A stretch of DNA of 64,000 nt from Streptomyces sp. S465. GTDB lineage: Bacteria > Actinomycetota > Actinomycetes > Streptomycetales > Streptomycetaceae. Position 1 is the stretch's first letter, and the number at the start of each line of letters is the position of its first letter. The stretch lies in NCBI RefSeq assembly GCF_026898115.1, contig NZ_CP114036.1, positions 3,534,001 through 3,598,000 on the forward strand, given 5' to 3'. The notes under the pieces were generated by a model. It was not told the DNA's origin and made no database searches. It saw nothing but the letters and a program-made list of their open reading frames with translations. The position numbers and the translations under genes were made by a program. Positions 38,166 to 46,744 of this stretch are shown piece after piece.

Positions 38166-40007
38166 ATGTGCGGAATCGTCGGATACATCGGAAAACGCGA
38201 TGTGGCACCGCTGCTGCTGGAGGGACTACAGCGCCTGGAGTACCGCGGCTACGACTCCGCGGGCATCGCGATCCAGGGCAAGCCGGGCAAGGGCGGGCAG
38301 AACGCCTCGTCGACCGGGCTGAAGACCGCCAAGGCCAAGGGCCGGGTCCGCGAGCTGGAGGCCAAGCTTCCCAAGCGGTTCACGGGCACCACCGGCATCG
38401 CCCACACCCGCTGGGCCACCCACGGCGCGCCCAACGACCTCAACGCGCATCCGCATCTGGACGCCGACGGCAAGGTCGCCGTCGTCCACAACGGCATCAT
38501 CGACAACGCCGCCGAGCTGCGCGCCAAGCTCACCGCCGACGGCGTGGAGCTGGTCTCCGACACCGACTCCGAGGCGCTCGCCCACCTCATCGGCCGCTCC
38601 CAGGCGCCCACCCTGGAGGAGAAGGTCCGTCACGCGCTCGCGATGGTCGAGGGCACCTACGGCATCGCCGTGCTGCACGCGGACTTCCCCGACCGCATCA
38701 TCGTCGCCCGCAACGGCTCGCCGGTGGTGCTGGGCATCGGCGAGAAGGAGATGTTCGTCGCCTCGGACGTCGCCGCGCTGGTCAGCCACACCCGCCAGGT
38801 GGTCACCCTGGACGACGGCGAGATGGCCACCCTCAAGGCCGACGACTACCGCACCTACACCACCGAGGGCAGCCGCACCTCCACCTCCCCCACCACCGTG
38901 GAGTGGGAGGCCGAGTCGTACGACATGGGCGGCCACGACACCTATATGCACAAGGAGATCCACGAGCAGGTCGACGCCGTGGACCGGGTGCTGCGCGGCC
39001 GGATCGACGACCGCTTCTCCACCGTCCGGCTGGGCGGGCTCAACCTGGACGCCCGCGAGGCGCGCGGGGTGCGCCGGGTCAAGATCCTCGGCTGTGGTTC
39101 GGCGTACCACACGGGTCTGATCGGGGCCCAGCTGATCGAGGAGCTGGCCCGGATCCCGGCGGACGCGGAGCCCGCGAGCGAGTTCCGCTACCGCAACCCG
39201 GTCGTGGACCCGGACACCCTCTACATCGCGGTCAGCCAGTCCGGCGAGACCTACGACACTCTGGCGGCCGTCCAGGAGCTCAAGCGCAAGGGCGCGCGGG
39301 TGCTGGGCGTCGTCAACGTCGTGGGCAGCGCGATCGCCCGGGAGACGGACGGCGGGGTGTACGTCCACGCGGGCCCGGAGGTGTGCGTCGTCTCCACCAA
39401 GTGCTTCACCAACACCGCCGTCGCCTTCGCGCTGCTCGCCCTGCACCTGGGCCGGATCCGCGATCTCTCGGTCGCCGACGGCAAGCGGATCATCGACGGG
39501 CTGCGCAGGCTGCCCGAGCAGATCGCCGAGGTGCTGCGCGGCGAGCAGGAGATCGAGAAGCTCGCCGCCGAATATGCGAACGCAAAGAGCATGATGTTCG
39601 TCGGGCGGGTCCGCGGCTACCCGGTGGCGCGCGAGGCGTCCCTGAAGCTGAAGGAGGTCTCGTACATCCACGCCGAGGCGTACCCGGCCTCCGAGCTCAA
39701 GCACGGGCCGCTCGCCCTGATCGAGCCCGAGGTGCCGACCGTGGCGGTCCTCCCGGACGACGACCTGCTGGAGAAGAACCGCGCGACACTGGAGGAGATC
39801 AAGGCCCGCAGCGGCCGGATCCTGGCCGTCGCCCACCGGGAGCAGGAGAAGGCCGACCACACGATCGTGGTACCCCGCAATGAGCCCGAGCTCGACCCGA
39901 TCCTCATGGGCATCCCGCTCCAGCTGCTCGCGTACCACACGGCGCTGGCGCTCGGCCGGGACATCGACAAGCCCCGGAACCTCGCCAAGTCGGTGACGGT
40001 CGAATAG
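38166..40007 (+). CDS. glmS: Glucosamine-6-phosphate synthase (glutamine amidotransferase)
   Basis: A 613-residue enzyme of standard length. The N-terminal nucleophile Cys follows Met directly (MCGIVGYIGKRDVAP), with GTTGIAHTRWATHG in the glutaminase domain. Two SIS sugar-isomerase domains follow (CGSAYHTG, SQSGETYDTLAA, then GYPVAREASLKLKE). It converts fructose-6-P and glutamine to glucosamine-6-P for cell-wall precursors. It corresponds to the glmS2 copy (SCO2789) rather than the housekeeping copy elsewhere. A GH20 hexosaminidase close by links GlcNAc release with amino-sugar synthesis. Confidence 0.93.
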   Translation: MCGIVGYIGKRDVAPLLLEGLQRLEYRGYDSAGIAIQGKPGKGGQNASSTGLKTAKAKGRVRELEAKLPKRFTGTTGIAHTRWATHGAPNDLNAHPHLDADGKVAVVHNGIIDNAAELRAKLTADGVELVSDTDSEALAHLIGRSQAPTLEEKVRHALAMVEGTYGIAVLHADFPDRIIVARNGSPVVLGIGEKEMFVASDVAALVSHTRQVVTLDDGEMATLKADDYRTYTTEGSRTSTSPTTVEWEAESYDMGGHDTYMHKEIHEQVDAVDRVLRGRIDDRFSTVRLGGLNLDAREARGVRRVKILGCGSAYHTGLIGAQLIEELARIPADAEPASEFRYRNPVVDPDTLYIAVSQSGETYDTLAAVQELKRKGARVLGVVNVVGSAIARETDGGVYVHAGPEVCVVSTKCFTNTAVAFALLALHLGRIRDLSVADGKRIIDGLRRLPEQIAEVLRGEQEIEKLAAEYANAKSMMFVGRVRGYPVAREASLKLKEVSYIHAEAYPASELKHGPLALIEPEVPTVAVLPDDDLLEKNRATLEEIKARSGRILAVAHREQEKADHTIVVPRNEPELDPILMGIPLQLLAYHTALALGRDIDKPRNLAKSVTVE

Positions 40008-40082
40008 ACCCGAGCCCCGGTCCGCACCCCGCGCGACCTCGGCGGACCCCTCAGCGGACCGCTCGACGGGCCGCTCGGCGGT

Positions 40083-40112
40083 CCCCCGCGTGTGCCACCA
40101 CGCACGCGGGGG
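40083..40112 (+). terminator. Hairpin terminator after glmS
   Basis: Perfect 10-bp arms CCCCCGCGTG (40083-40092) and CACGCGGGGG (40103-40112) with a 10-base loop, 75 bp past the glmS stop. Confidence 0.65.
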
Positions 40113-40560
40113 CCGCCTCCCCTTCGCCGACGTCGCCCTGGCACGCCGGCGGCTGGCCGCCGCGCGGGAACCGTCACTTCCCGCACGACAGCACGATCGA
40201 ACGATTTGTACCCCTCACAAACGCACAATCCACTTCTACGCATCGGTAGGTTTATCGGTTGTCAAGATGAACTTGACGCCATCTCGCCTGCGGTCCAGCG
40301 GAGTTGAAGGTGTCCGGTTCCAGGCGCTCACGCCACGTCGCAACGACGAAAGAGGTTTTGACTTGAACAACGACGCTTGACGAAGCGGCTCCGGGACACA
40401 GCGCGCCGGAGGCACAGGGACCTCGAAGGGCGCGGAAAGCCCCGGAAGGACTCGGAAGGGTCCCGAAGAGCCCAGGGAACTCCGGGCCGTTCAGGGCTCC
40501 TCAGAGCCGCTCAGCGGCCACCCGGAACACCTCGCGACCACTCACGACAGCTCACAGAAC
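40113..40560. other. Intergenic region with AT-rich stretch and a palindrome
   Basis: Between the glmS terminator and the convergent stress-protein gene. 40190-40380 is clearly AT-richer than its surroundings and holds the palindrome GTCAAG-N5-CTTGAC at 40261-40277. A 37-codon frame (ATG 40267 to stop 40380) overlaps the palindrome; it has no ribosome binding site and mixed codon usage, so I do not call it. The remainder has short repeats of GGAA/CCCGGAA type and nothing recognisable. Confidence 0.4.
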
Positions 40561-41082
40561 TCAGGGGATGACGATGACGGGCCGCTGCGCCCGCCGCGCG
40601 AGCCGCCCCGCCACCGAGCCGAAGATCCGCCCCACCAGCCCGTGCGTGGAGCCCACCACGATCGCGTCGGCCGCGTACTCCCGGCCGACCTCCTCCAGCT
40701 CATGACAGATGTCCCCGCCCCGCTCGACGAGGATCCAGGGCACCTCGGCGAGATGGTCGGCGCAGGCCAGCTCGAGCCCCAGCACCTCGGTGCGGTGATC
40801 GGGGACGTCGACGAAGACGGGCGGCTCACAGCCCGCCCATACGGTCGTCGGCAGCCGGTTGGCCACATGGACGATGATCAGCCCTGAGCCGGAGCGCCGG
40901 GCCATGCCGATGGCGTAGGCGAGGGCGCGCTCGCTCGATGTGGAACCGTCGAATCCCACCACGACACCGTGCTGGAACGCTGGATCGCAGGAATGACGTG
41001 TTTCTTCCGCCGCTTCGGGGTGCGCCATGTGATCGGCGACCCGCTTGCGGTCCGCGGGTTCGGGGATTTCGTGACCGGCCAT
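40561..41082 (-). CDS. Universal stress protein (UspA family)
   Basis: A 173-residue single Usp domain. It starts the fold with GVVVGFDGSTSSERALAYAIGMA and ends with the ATP-binding signature GSTHGLVGRIFGSVAGRLARRAQRPVIVIP (GxxGx9GS pattern intact), so nucleotide binding is expected. The N-terminal 37 residues are a charged extension; ATG at 41028 (MAHPEAA) is an alternative start. Single-domain Usp proteins respond to starvation or hypoxia in actinobacteria. It is divergent from the genes leading to adpA. Confidence 0.88.
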   Translation of the reverse strand: MAGHEIPEPADRKRVADHMAHPEAAEETRHSCDPAFQHGVVVGFDGSTSSERALAYAIGMARRSGSGLIIVHVANRLPTTVWAGCEPPVFVDVPDHRTEVLGLELACADHLAEVPWILVERGGDICHELEEVGREYAADAIVVGSTHGLVGRIFGSVAGRLARRAQRPVIVIP

Positions 41083-41603
41083 CGGTGTCTCGGCGAAGGA
41101 TGTCCTCGTGCGGAGGGATCGGCGGGGGCTCAGGTTGCGGGCTGTCGGGGGACGTGAGCTCCGCTGGAGCTCGGGGACGTCATCGAGGGGTCGAAATCCG
41201 TCCGGGATTCATCTTTCCAAGCCCTTACCCCCAAGGGTACGGCGGCATTCACCACCTGCCCAGAGGTTGCCACGGGAGCGGAGCCGCCCCGAAGCGTTCC
41301 CCGGAGCATGCCGGAGGGCGGCCCGTAACGCAATGCCCCAAGTGGTCCCACTCGCCCCGGGACTCGCACCGGAACCCGGCCCGGGACCCGCCCAGGCCGG
41401 GCCGCCGCGGTACGCCGTGCGGCCGCCCGGCAGTGACCTGGGGGCGGGCCGGGCGTTGTAGTAGCGGCACGGGGACGGCGGCCCCGGCCCACCCCGGCCA
41501 CCTGCCCGGCCACCTGCCCGGACGCACCGCCCGCCGCCCCCTCGTCACCCCCGCGCCGACCCCCGTCGGCACCCCGCCGGCCGCTAGATGAGGAGCCCTG
41601 CCC
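41083..41603. other. Intergenic region, no gene seen
   Basis: About 520 bp between the divergent stress-protein gene and the small membrane protein gene. It has a CCCTT/AAGGG inverted repeat around 41220-41240 in a comparatively AT-rich patch that could be a promoter or operator for either side. GAGGAG just before GTG 41604 is the ribosome binding site of the next gene. No open frame looks coding. Confidence 0.35.
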
Positions 41604-41987
41604 GTGCCCGTCACCCCCGCGTACGACGCCCGTCGCGGCGCCCCCGACGGCGGCGCCGGGGCCCCCGGACGGCCGCACGCTCCAAGCTCCGCTCGAGCCC
41701 CGGTCCAGCCCGCCGCGAGCGACGCGGTGAGCGCGGTGAACGAGGTGATCCGCTGGGCCGCCTTCGGCTGCGCCGTGGTCCCCGTCGCCCTGCTGATGTG
41801 CGGAGCGCCCCTCGGCGGCGCGGTGGCGGCCGCCGCGGGCCTGGCCGCCGTGACGGCCGCCAGCCGCGCCCTGCTGCGCCATTCCGAGCGCACCGCGGCC
41901 CGGCTGGACGCGGACGGCGCCAATCCGCACCGGGGCCGCCACGGCCGTACGGGAATCGGCGCGCACCGGGGCGGCCGCCGCGCATGA
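41604..41987 (+). CDS. Small membrane protein upstream of adpA
   Basis: A 127-residue protein. The first 42 residues are a disordered Pro/Ala/Arg segment. Two adjacent hydrophobic helices follow (VIRWAAFGCAVVPVALLMCGAP and GGAVAAAAGLAAVTAASRALL), then a basic Arg/Gly/His tail. The topology suggests a hairpin membrane protein with both ends cytoplasmic. GTG 41604 has a good GAGGAG eight bases upstream. It sits where SCO2791 lies in S. coelicolor. Role unknown. Confidence 0.65.
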   Translation: MPVTPAYDARRGAPDGGAGAPGRPHAPSSARAPVQPAASDAVSAVNEVIRWAAFGCAVVPVALLMCGAPLGGAVAAAAGLAAVTAASRALLRHSERTAARLDADGANPHRGRHGRTGIGAHRGGRRA

Positions 41988-42536
41988 GGACACGACCGGG
42001 GCACCGCCGGGACGCGGGCGTGACCGAGAACGTGACCGAGAACCCGCCCGCCGACGTGCCCCAGGGCGCGTCCGCGGACGCGTTCGGTAGCGCTCCGCAC
42101 ACTCAGCGCTGATCGAGTACTGCCGAACTCCTGCGGAAGTACGAGCGGGTCGTACGCCGGTCGCATGACGCATCCGCACATCTGCGCCCGCTTGTTTTCA
42201 GCCAACTTCGCGCCACAGTTCTTCCCTTGGCAAACACCGTGCTCAACCCCCGTCCGGCCAGCGTGGAAAGGGGTCAGAGGCGCATGTACCCCCTACGGGA
42301 AGTGGGTGTCCGCACAAGGCGTACTTCACAGCGAGGGCTACGAGTGCAACGCTTCGTGATCGAATGCTTCGCGCCAAGTTGTCATGTCGACATAGTGGCG
42401 GGTGGTGAACTGGTCACGGCGACCACACGCGACACAGTAGATTCGATCTTGGCCATGACCGGCGGGGGAACCGTTCAGGACCGAGGGGAAACGTGCAGGA
42501 CCGAGAGGACGCGACCACCGAGGGGGGCTTAGTGCC
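41988..42536 (+). promoter_or_regulatory. Long adpA upstream region with two identical AdpA-like sites
   Basis: About 550 bp without a gene precede adpA, as in other streptomycetes. CTTCGCGCCA occurs twice, at 42206-42215 and 42367-42376. On the minus strand this reads TGGCGCGAAG, nine of ten positions of the known AdpA consensus TGGCSNGWWY. AdpA is known to repress its own gene in S. griseus, so these are plausible autoregulatory sites. Several AT-richer patches (42190-42240, 42330-42450) may hold the promoter. Confidence 0.55.
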
Positions 42537-43868
42537 ATGAGCCAGGACTCCACGACCGTACCGGAGACCTCGCGCAAGCTCTCCGGACGCCGGCGACGAG
42601 AAATCGTCGCGGTGCTGCTGTTCAGCGGCGGCCCCATCTTCGAAAGCTCCATCCCGCTCTCCGTCTTCGGTATCGACCGGCAGGACGCCGGAGTCCCTCG
42701 GTACCGACTGCTGGTGTGTGCGGGCGAAGATGTGCCACTGCGAACGACTGGCGGACTGGAACTGACCGCACCATACGGCCTGGAGGCACTCTCCCGGGCC
42801 GGGACCGTCGTCGTACCGGCCTGGCGGTCGATAACCCAGCCGCCACCGGCCGCCGCGCTCGACGCGCTGCGCCGCGCGCACGAGGAGGGTGCGCGGATCG
42901 TGGGCCTGTGCACCGGGGCCTTCGTACTGGCCGCCGCCGGGCTGCTGGACGGCCGCCCGGCAACCACCCACTGGATGTACGCGCCGACGCTCGCCAAGCG
43001 CTATCCGTCGGTCCATGTGGACCCGCGCGAGCTCTTCGTCGACGACGGCGACGTACTGACCTCGGCGGGCACCGCCGCCGGGATCGACCTGTGCCTGCAC
43101 ATCGTGCGCACCGACCACGGCGCGGACGCCGCCGGCGCCCTCGCCCGGCGCCTGGTCGTCCCACCGCGGCGCAGCAGTGGAGGGCAGGAGCGCTATCTGG
43201 ACAGGTCGTTACCAGAGGAGATCGGGGCGGACCCGCTCGCCGAGGTGGTGGCGTGGGCGCTCGAGCATCTGCACGAGCAGTTCGACGTCGAGGCCCTGGC
43301 CGCCCGTGCCTATATGAGCCGCAGAACCTTCGACCGCAGGTTCCGTTCGCTCACTGGGAGCGCTCCACTCCAGTGGTTGATCACCCAGCGGGTGCTCCAG
43401 GCGCAGCGGCTCCTGGAGACCTCCGACTACTCGGTCGACGAGGTCGCCGGGCGCTGCGGCTTCCGCTCGCCGGTCGCGCTGCGCGGACACTTCCGGCGGC
43501 AGCTGGGGTCCTCCCCGGCCGCCTACCGGGCCGCGTACCGCGCCCGCAGGCCCCAGGGCGGCCCGGCGGAGCGTACGGACCGCCCGGACCGCGCCGACCG
43601 CCTGGAGCGGCTGGAGCGGGCCGACCGGCCCGACCGCGCCGAGGTGATCGAACAGCGCGGCGATCACTCGCTGGCGCTGCGGCGGCCGGGCGCGCCCGGC
43701 GGCCACACGGGTCACCCGGCGCATCCCGGGCACCATCACCACGCTCCGCATCCGGAACCTGGCAAACCGGAGTCGGACACCTACGCCCCGCGCCTGCCCG
43801 AACAGGCCGCGGGTCGTGCTCCGGGCCGTCCGTCCGTGCCCGGCCAGCGGGAACGCCCCGTAGGGTGA
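42537..43868 (+). CDS. adpA: AdpA (BldH), central AraC-type regulator of development, TTA-containing
   Basis: A 443-residue protein. Residues 25-200 are the DJ-1/PfpI-like dimerisation domain ([35 protein letters not shown] and [27 protein letters not shown]). Residues 230-335 are the AraC DNA-binding domain ([26 protein letters not shown] and [19 protein letters not shown]). The leucine of RSLPEE in the linker is TTA (43209-43211), the conserved bldA-dependent codon of this gene. The C-terminal 100 residues are an extended tail with RxDR/ERLER repeats and a His/Pro-rich stretch, longer than usual. It controls hundreds of genes for aerial growth, proteases and antibiotics. orn follows five bases downstream. 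Confidence 0.97.
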   Translation: MSQDSTTVPETSRKLSGRRRREIVAVLLFSGGPIFESSIPLSVFGIDRQDAGVPRYRLLVCAGEDVPLRTTGGLELTAPYGLEALSRAGTVVVPAWRSITQPPPAAALDALRRAHEEGARIVGLCTGAFVLAAAGLLDGRPATTHWMYAPTLAKRYPSVHVDPRELFVDDGDVLTSAGTAAGIDLCLHIVRTDHGADAAGALARRLVVPPRRSSGGQERYLDRSLPEEIGADPLAEVVAWALEHLHEQFDVEALAARAYMSRRTFDRRFRSLTGSAPLQWLITQRVLQAQRLLETSDYSVDEVAGRCGFRSPVALRGHFRRQLGSSPAAYRAAYRARRPQGGPAERTDRPDRADRLERLERADRPDRAEVIEQRGDHSLALRRPGAPGGHTGHPAHPGHHHHAPHPEPGKPESDTYAPRLPEQAAGRAPGRPSVPGQRERPVG

Positions 43869-43873
43869 GACGT

Positions 43874-44482
43874 ATGAACGATCGCATGGTGTGGATCGAC
43901 TGCGAGATGACCGGGCTCTCGCTGGCGAACGACGCGCTTATCGAGGTGGCCGCGCTGGTCACGGACTCCGAGCTGAACATCCTGGGCGAGGGAGTGGACA
44001 TCGTTGTCCGGCCCCCCGCGGAAGCGCTGGTCACCATGGACGAGGTGGTGCGCACGATGCACACCACCTCCGGCCTGCTCGCCGAGCTCGAGGGCGGGAC
44101 CACGCTCGAGGACGCCCAGGACCGGGTCCTGGCCTACATCCGCGAGCACGTCCCCGACGCCGGCAAGGCCCCGCTGTGCGGAAACTCGGTCTCCACCGAC
44201 CGCGGCTTCCTCCTGCGGGACATGCCGACGCTCGAGAGCTACCTCCACTACCGGATCGTCGACGTCTCCTCGATCAAGGAGCTGGCCCGCCGCTGGTATC
44301 CGCGGGCCTACTTCAACAGTCCCAAGAAGAACGGCAACCACCGCGCGCTCGCGGACATCCACGAGTCCATCGCCGAGCTGCGCTACTACCGGGAGGCGGT
44401 CTTCGTCCCCCAGCCCGGCCCGGACTCGGACACGGCGAAGGCCATCGCGGCCAAGCACGTCCTGCCCGCCCGGCACGCCTGA
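43874..44482 (+). CDS. orn: Oligoribonuclease
   Basis: A 202-residue DEDDh exonuclease. All catalytic elements are present: WIDCEMTGL (Exo I), [13 protein letters not shown] (Exo II) and [19 protein letters not shown] (Exo III with the His-Asp). It degrades 2-5 nt RNAs and pGpG/pApA from cyclic dinucleotide turnover to monomers. It follows adpA closely, as SCO2793 follows SCO2792; ornA mutants of S. griseus and S. coelicolor are impaired in growth or aerial development. Confidence 0.95.
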   Translation: MNDRMVWIDCEMTGLSLANDALIEVAALVTDSELNILGEGVDIVVRPPAEALVTMDEVVRTMHTTSGLLAELEGGTTLEDAQDRVLAYIREHVPDAGKAPLCGNSVSTDRGFLLRDMPTLESYLHYRIVDVSSIKELARRWYPRAYFNSPKKNGNHRALADIHESIAELRYYREAVFVPQPGPDSDTAKAIAAKHVLPARHA

Positions 44483-44578
44483 CCCCGTGCTCGCTCCCGA
44501 CTCCCCGAAAGCCGGGAGCGAGCACCCCTCCGGACCCTGTACACTTTTTCTCGGCCGGTGCGGAAAGCGCCGGTCATG

Positions 44579-44651
44579 GTGGGTATAGCTCAGCTGGTAG
44601 AGCACCTGGTTGTGGTCCAGGATGTCGCGGGTTCGAGTCCCGTTACTCACC
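44579..44651 (+). tRNA. tRNA-His (anticodon GTG)
   Basis: A 73-nt cloverleaf. The acceptor GTGGGTA (44579-44585) pairs with TACTCAC (44644-44650). The anticodon arm CCTGG-TTGTGGT-CCAGG carries GTG at 44612-44614, and the T arm contains GGTTCGAGTCC. The discriminator is C51 and the base at 44578 is G, giving the extra G-1:C73 pair that identifies tRNA-His. CCA is not encoded. Confidence 0.95.
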
Positions 44652-44663
44652 CTGAACGATCAA

Positions 44664-44693
44664 GGGCCTGACCTGCGAAAGCAGGTCAGGCCC
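44664..44693 (+). terminator. Strong GNRA-loop terminator after tRNA-His
   Basis: Perfect 13-bp arms GGGCCTGACCTGC (44664-44676) and GCAGGTCAGGCCC (44681-44693) close a GAAA tetraloop, followed by TTCTTCG. It lies 12 bp past the tRNA. Confidence 0.9.
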
Positions 44694-45211
44694 TTCTTCG
44701 TCTCAAAAGACCGGGGCCGTGGGGGCCCCAGCCCTCAGGAACGTCCACCTCGCCGAGCAGCTGGAGCAGGCCCGCGAGGCGGCCAAGACGGTGCTCTGGA
44801 CGAGATGGGGAGCCGGCCCGACCGCGCACTCCGCGGTGGCAGGTCACGCTCCAGGACTTGCCCTCGAGGGCTGAGGTGCCGGTGCCGATCCCGGGGCCAC
44901 GGGGTGAGCAGGGTGGCCAGGCCGTGATGGCGCGCCTGGGACGAGGGGCAGCCCTGGCCCGTCGGGGCCGTCCGGCCGGCCGAGTGCGGACGGGAAGGAC
45001 GGGGCCCCGGGTCGGCAGGGGCCCCGGGGCGGCAGGAGCCGCAGGAGCCGCAGGGTGAGCCTGGTCCGGCTGGGGCCCCGCACGGGGCCGCCGGGCGCGG
45101 ACGGCCGGGACGGGGCCGATGGCCGGGATGGGCAGACCCGCCCGGATCGCTACCGCTACAGGCGCCGAGCTGGGATCCGGATGCGCGTTTTGTCGATCTC
45201 CGGAAGGTCTG
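44694..45211. other. Degenerate GC-rich DNA at the start of the accessory block
   Basis: About 520 bp with no supported gene. 44740-44800 reads in one frame as a short helical segment (AEQLEQAREAAKTVLW) that could be a gene remnant, but I cannot name it. 44940-45150 is repetitive GGxxGGCxGG-type sequence. No copy of the tRNA 3' end, and so no att repeat, is visible here or elsewhere in the window. Confidence 0.35.
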
Positions 45212-45289
45212 GTGGTGGTCGAGTTCCTGTCGGATCAACAGGCAGCCCAGTACGCGGCGTTCAACGGAGCGCCGCCTCGTCTGGTTTGA
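45212..45289 (+). pseudogene. Start of a Tn3-family transposase gene, truncated
   Basis: A GTG start at 45212 or 45215 follows GGAAGG and opens a frame whose product begins VEFLSDQQAAQYAAFNG, then stops with TGA at 45287-45289. This matches the N-terminus of Tn3-type transposases (the DUF4158 segment usually reads VEFLTDEQAAAYGRF-G). Everything after about 25 codons is missing; the XRE gene leader follows instead. I identify it from the motif only. Confidence 0.5.
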
Positions 45290-45322
45290 GGGCCGGGCAA
45301 GGAGGCTTTCGTCATGCCTCGG

Positions 45323-45397
45323 AGTGAACCGTCTCACACGACAACGGCCCTGCCTCATACCCTGGCAGTGACGAGCTGGACAGAGAGGGGCAAGGCC
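45323..45397 (+). promoter_or_regulatory. Conserved leader of the XRE regulator gene (duplicated at 2.5 kb)
   Basis: This 75-bp leader is about 85 percent identical, by eye, to the minus strand at 2520-2597. Both copies contain ACAACGGCCCTGCCTCAT and the TGGCAGTGA-GAGCTGGACAGA block. Conservation of the non-coding leader in a decayed second copy suggests it holds the promoter and operator. GAGAGGGGC is the ribosome binding site for ATG 45398. Confidence 0.55.
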
Positions 45398-46648
45398 ATG
45401 CCATCTGATGCTACCCCGGACCCATTGGACCATCCGCTGGTCTTCGGCCAGCGGATGCAAGTCCTCCGCACACGCCGAGGCATGAGCCGTACCGTCCTCG
45501 CCGGTCTCCTCGGCAAGTCCCCGAGCTGGGTGAAGCAGGTGGAGAACGGCACTCTCCACACACCCGGACTCCCCATGATCTTGCGCATCGCCGAGGTGCT
45601 ACGCGTCCGCGACCTCACCGAACTCACCGGTGACCAGACGCTTCCCGTTGCCCTCTTCATCGGCCCTGGTCACGCCAAGCTGCCCGCCGTGCGAGCGGCA
45701 ATCGACTCGTTCCCCTTCGCTACCGACCGCGAAGCACCATCAGCCGCACACCTGAGTGCCCGCCTCGAAAGTGCCTGGTCCGCCCGCCACTCCGCGCCCA
45801 ACCATCGTGAAGTGATCGGCGGCCTCCTGCCAGACCTCATCCGGGACGCACAGCTCGCTGTACGCCAGGCCGACCGTGCCCCCGAACGGCGAGCAGCCCA
45901 GGCGGTGCTCGCCGAGGTCTACAGCCTCAGCCAGTTCTTCATCGCCTACCAGCCCGACTCCGCCCTCCTCTGGCGCGTCGCCGAGCGCGGCATGGTCGCG
46001 GCCCAGGAGAGCGAGGACCCACACGCCATCGGCGTAGCTGCGTGGCTCACCGCTCAGGCCCACCGTGACAGCGGCCCGGCCCACTTCGATGCGGCCGACG
46101 CTGTCACGTTGGAGACGCTGCGTTACCTCACACCACTGCTGCCGGACGCGCCGGACGATGTCCGCGCCATCGCTGGCGCCCTGCAGTTCGAAGCCGGATA
46201 CACCGCCGCTCGCCGTGGAGATACGGGAACCGCGTGGGGCTACTGGGACACCGCCCGCAAGATGGCCAAGCGGCTGCCTGCCGACTACTACCACCCCATG
46301 ACGTCGTTCTCTCAAGCCATCATTGGTGCGCACGCGGTCACGGTCGCCGTCGAGCTGCACGCGGGTGGGGAGTCCGTGCGGCAGGCCGCGAAGGCGGACG
46401 CGAAGACGATCCGTTCGCGGCCGCGGCGGGCTCGGCACCGGATCGAGGAGGCGCGCGGCTACCAATTGGATGGGCAGTCGGAGACCGCGCTGGCGACGCT
46501 GGACAAGGCGTACGAGGCAGCTCCGGAGACGATCCGATACAACGGCTACGCGCGCCGCATCATCTTGGAAGAGACGGAGTCAAAGTCTCCTACGCATCGC
46601 CGTCGTGCTGCCGAGCTGGCGGTGAAGATCGGCGTATTGGCTGCCTGA
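45398..46648 (+). CDS. XRE-type HTH regulator with TPR-like C-terminus
   Basis: A 416-residue protein. The HTH occupies residues 10-65 (FGQRMQVLRTRRGMSRTVLAGLLGKSPSWVKQVENGTLHTPGLPMILRIAEVL). A helical region of about 320 residues follows with repeat-like segments (RRAAQAVLAEVYSLSQFFIAY, GDTGTAWGYWDTARKMAKRL, GQSETALATLDKAYEAAPE) typical of tetratricopeptide-like sensors that bind peptides or partners. Such regulators are frequent on integrative elements of streptomycetes. It is the first intact gene of the accessory block and is preceded by the duplicated leader. The signal and target genes are unknown. Confidence 0.85.
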   Translation: MPSDATPDPLDHPLVFGQRMQVLRTRRGMSRTVLAGLLGKSPSWVKQVENGTLHTPGLPMILRIAEVLRVRDLTELTGDQTLPVALFIGPGHAKLPAVRAAIDSFPFATDREAPSAAHLSARLESAWSARHSAPNHREVIGGLLPDLIRDAQLAVRQADRAPERRAAQAVLAEVYSLSQFFIAYQPDSALLWRVAERGMVAAQESEDPHAIGVAAWLTAQAHRDSGPAHFDAADAVTLETLRYLTPLLPDAPDDVRAIAGALQFEAGYTAARRGDTGTAWGYWDTARKMAKRLPADYYHPMTSFSQAIIGAHAVTVAVELHAGGESVRQAAKADAKTIRSRPRRARHRIEEARGYQLDGQSETALATLDKAYEAAPETIRYNGYARRIILEETESKSPTHRRRAAELAVKIGVLAA

Positions 46649-46744
46649 CCCGGTGTTCGAGGGGCAGAATCTCTGCCCCTTCTCCGCCCCCGGCGCTCTT
46701 ACGGTCGGTTATCACCTGATCACCGATGACGCCCGGGGGCTACC

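Noticed and set aside
40267..40380. A 37-codon frame between glmS and the stress-protein gene
   Set aside because: No ribosome binding site, mixed codon usage, and it overlaps a palindrome that better explains the conservation-like look of the region.
43355..43368. A CebR-box-like sequence (TGGGAGCGCTCCAC) inside adpA
   Set aside because: Twelve of 14 positions match, but it encodes the strongly conserved GSAPLQ part of the DNA-binding domain, so the match is explained by protein coding; no promoter context.
44625..44651. tRNA-His 3' end as an integration (att) site
   Set aside because: No second copy of the tRNA end and no integrase gene are visible in the window, so integration there is unsupported.
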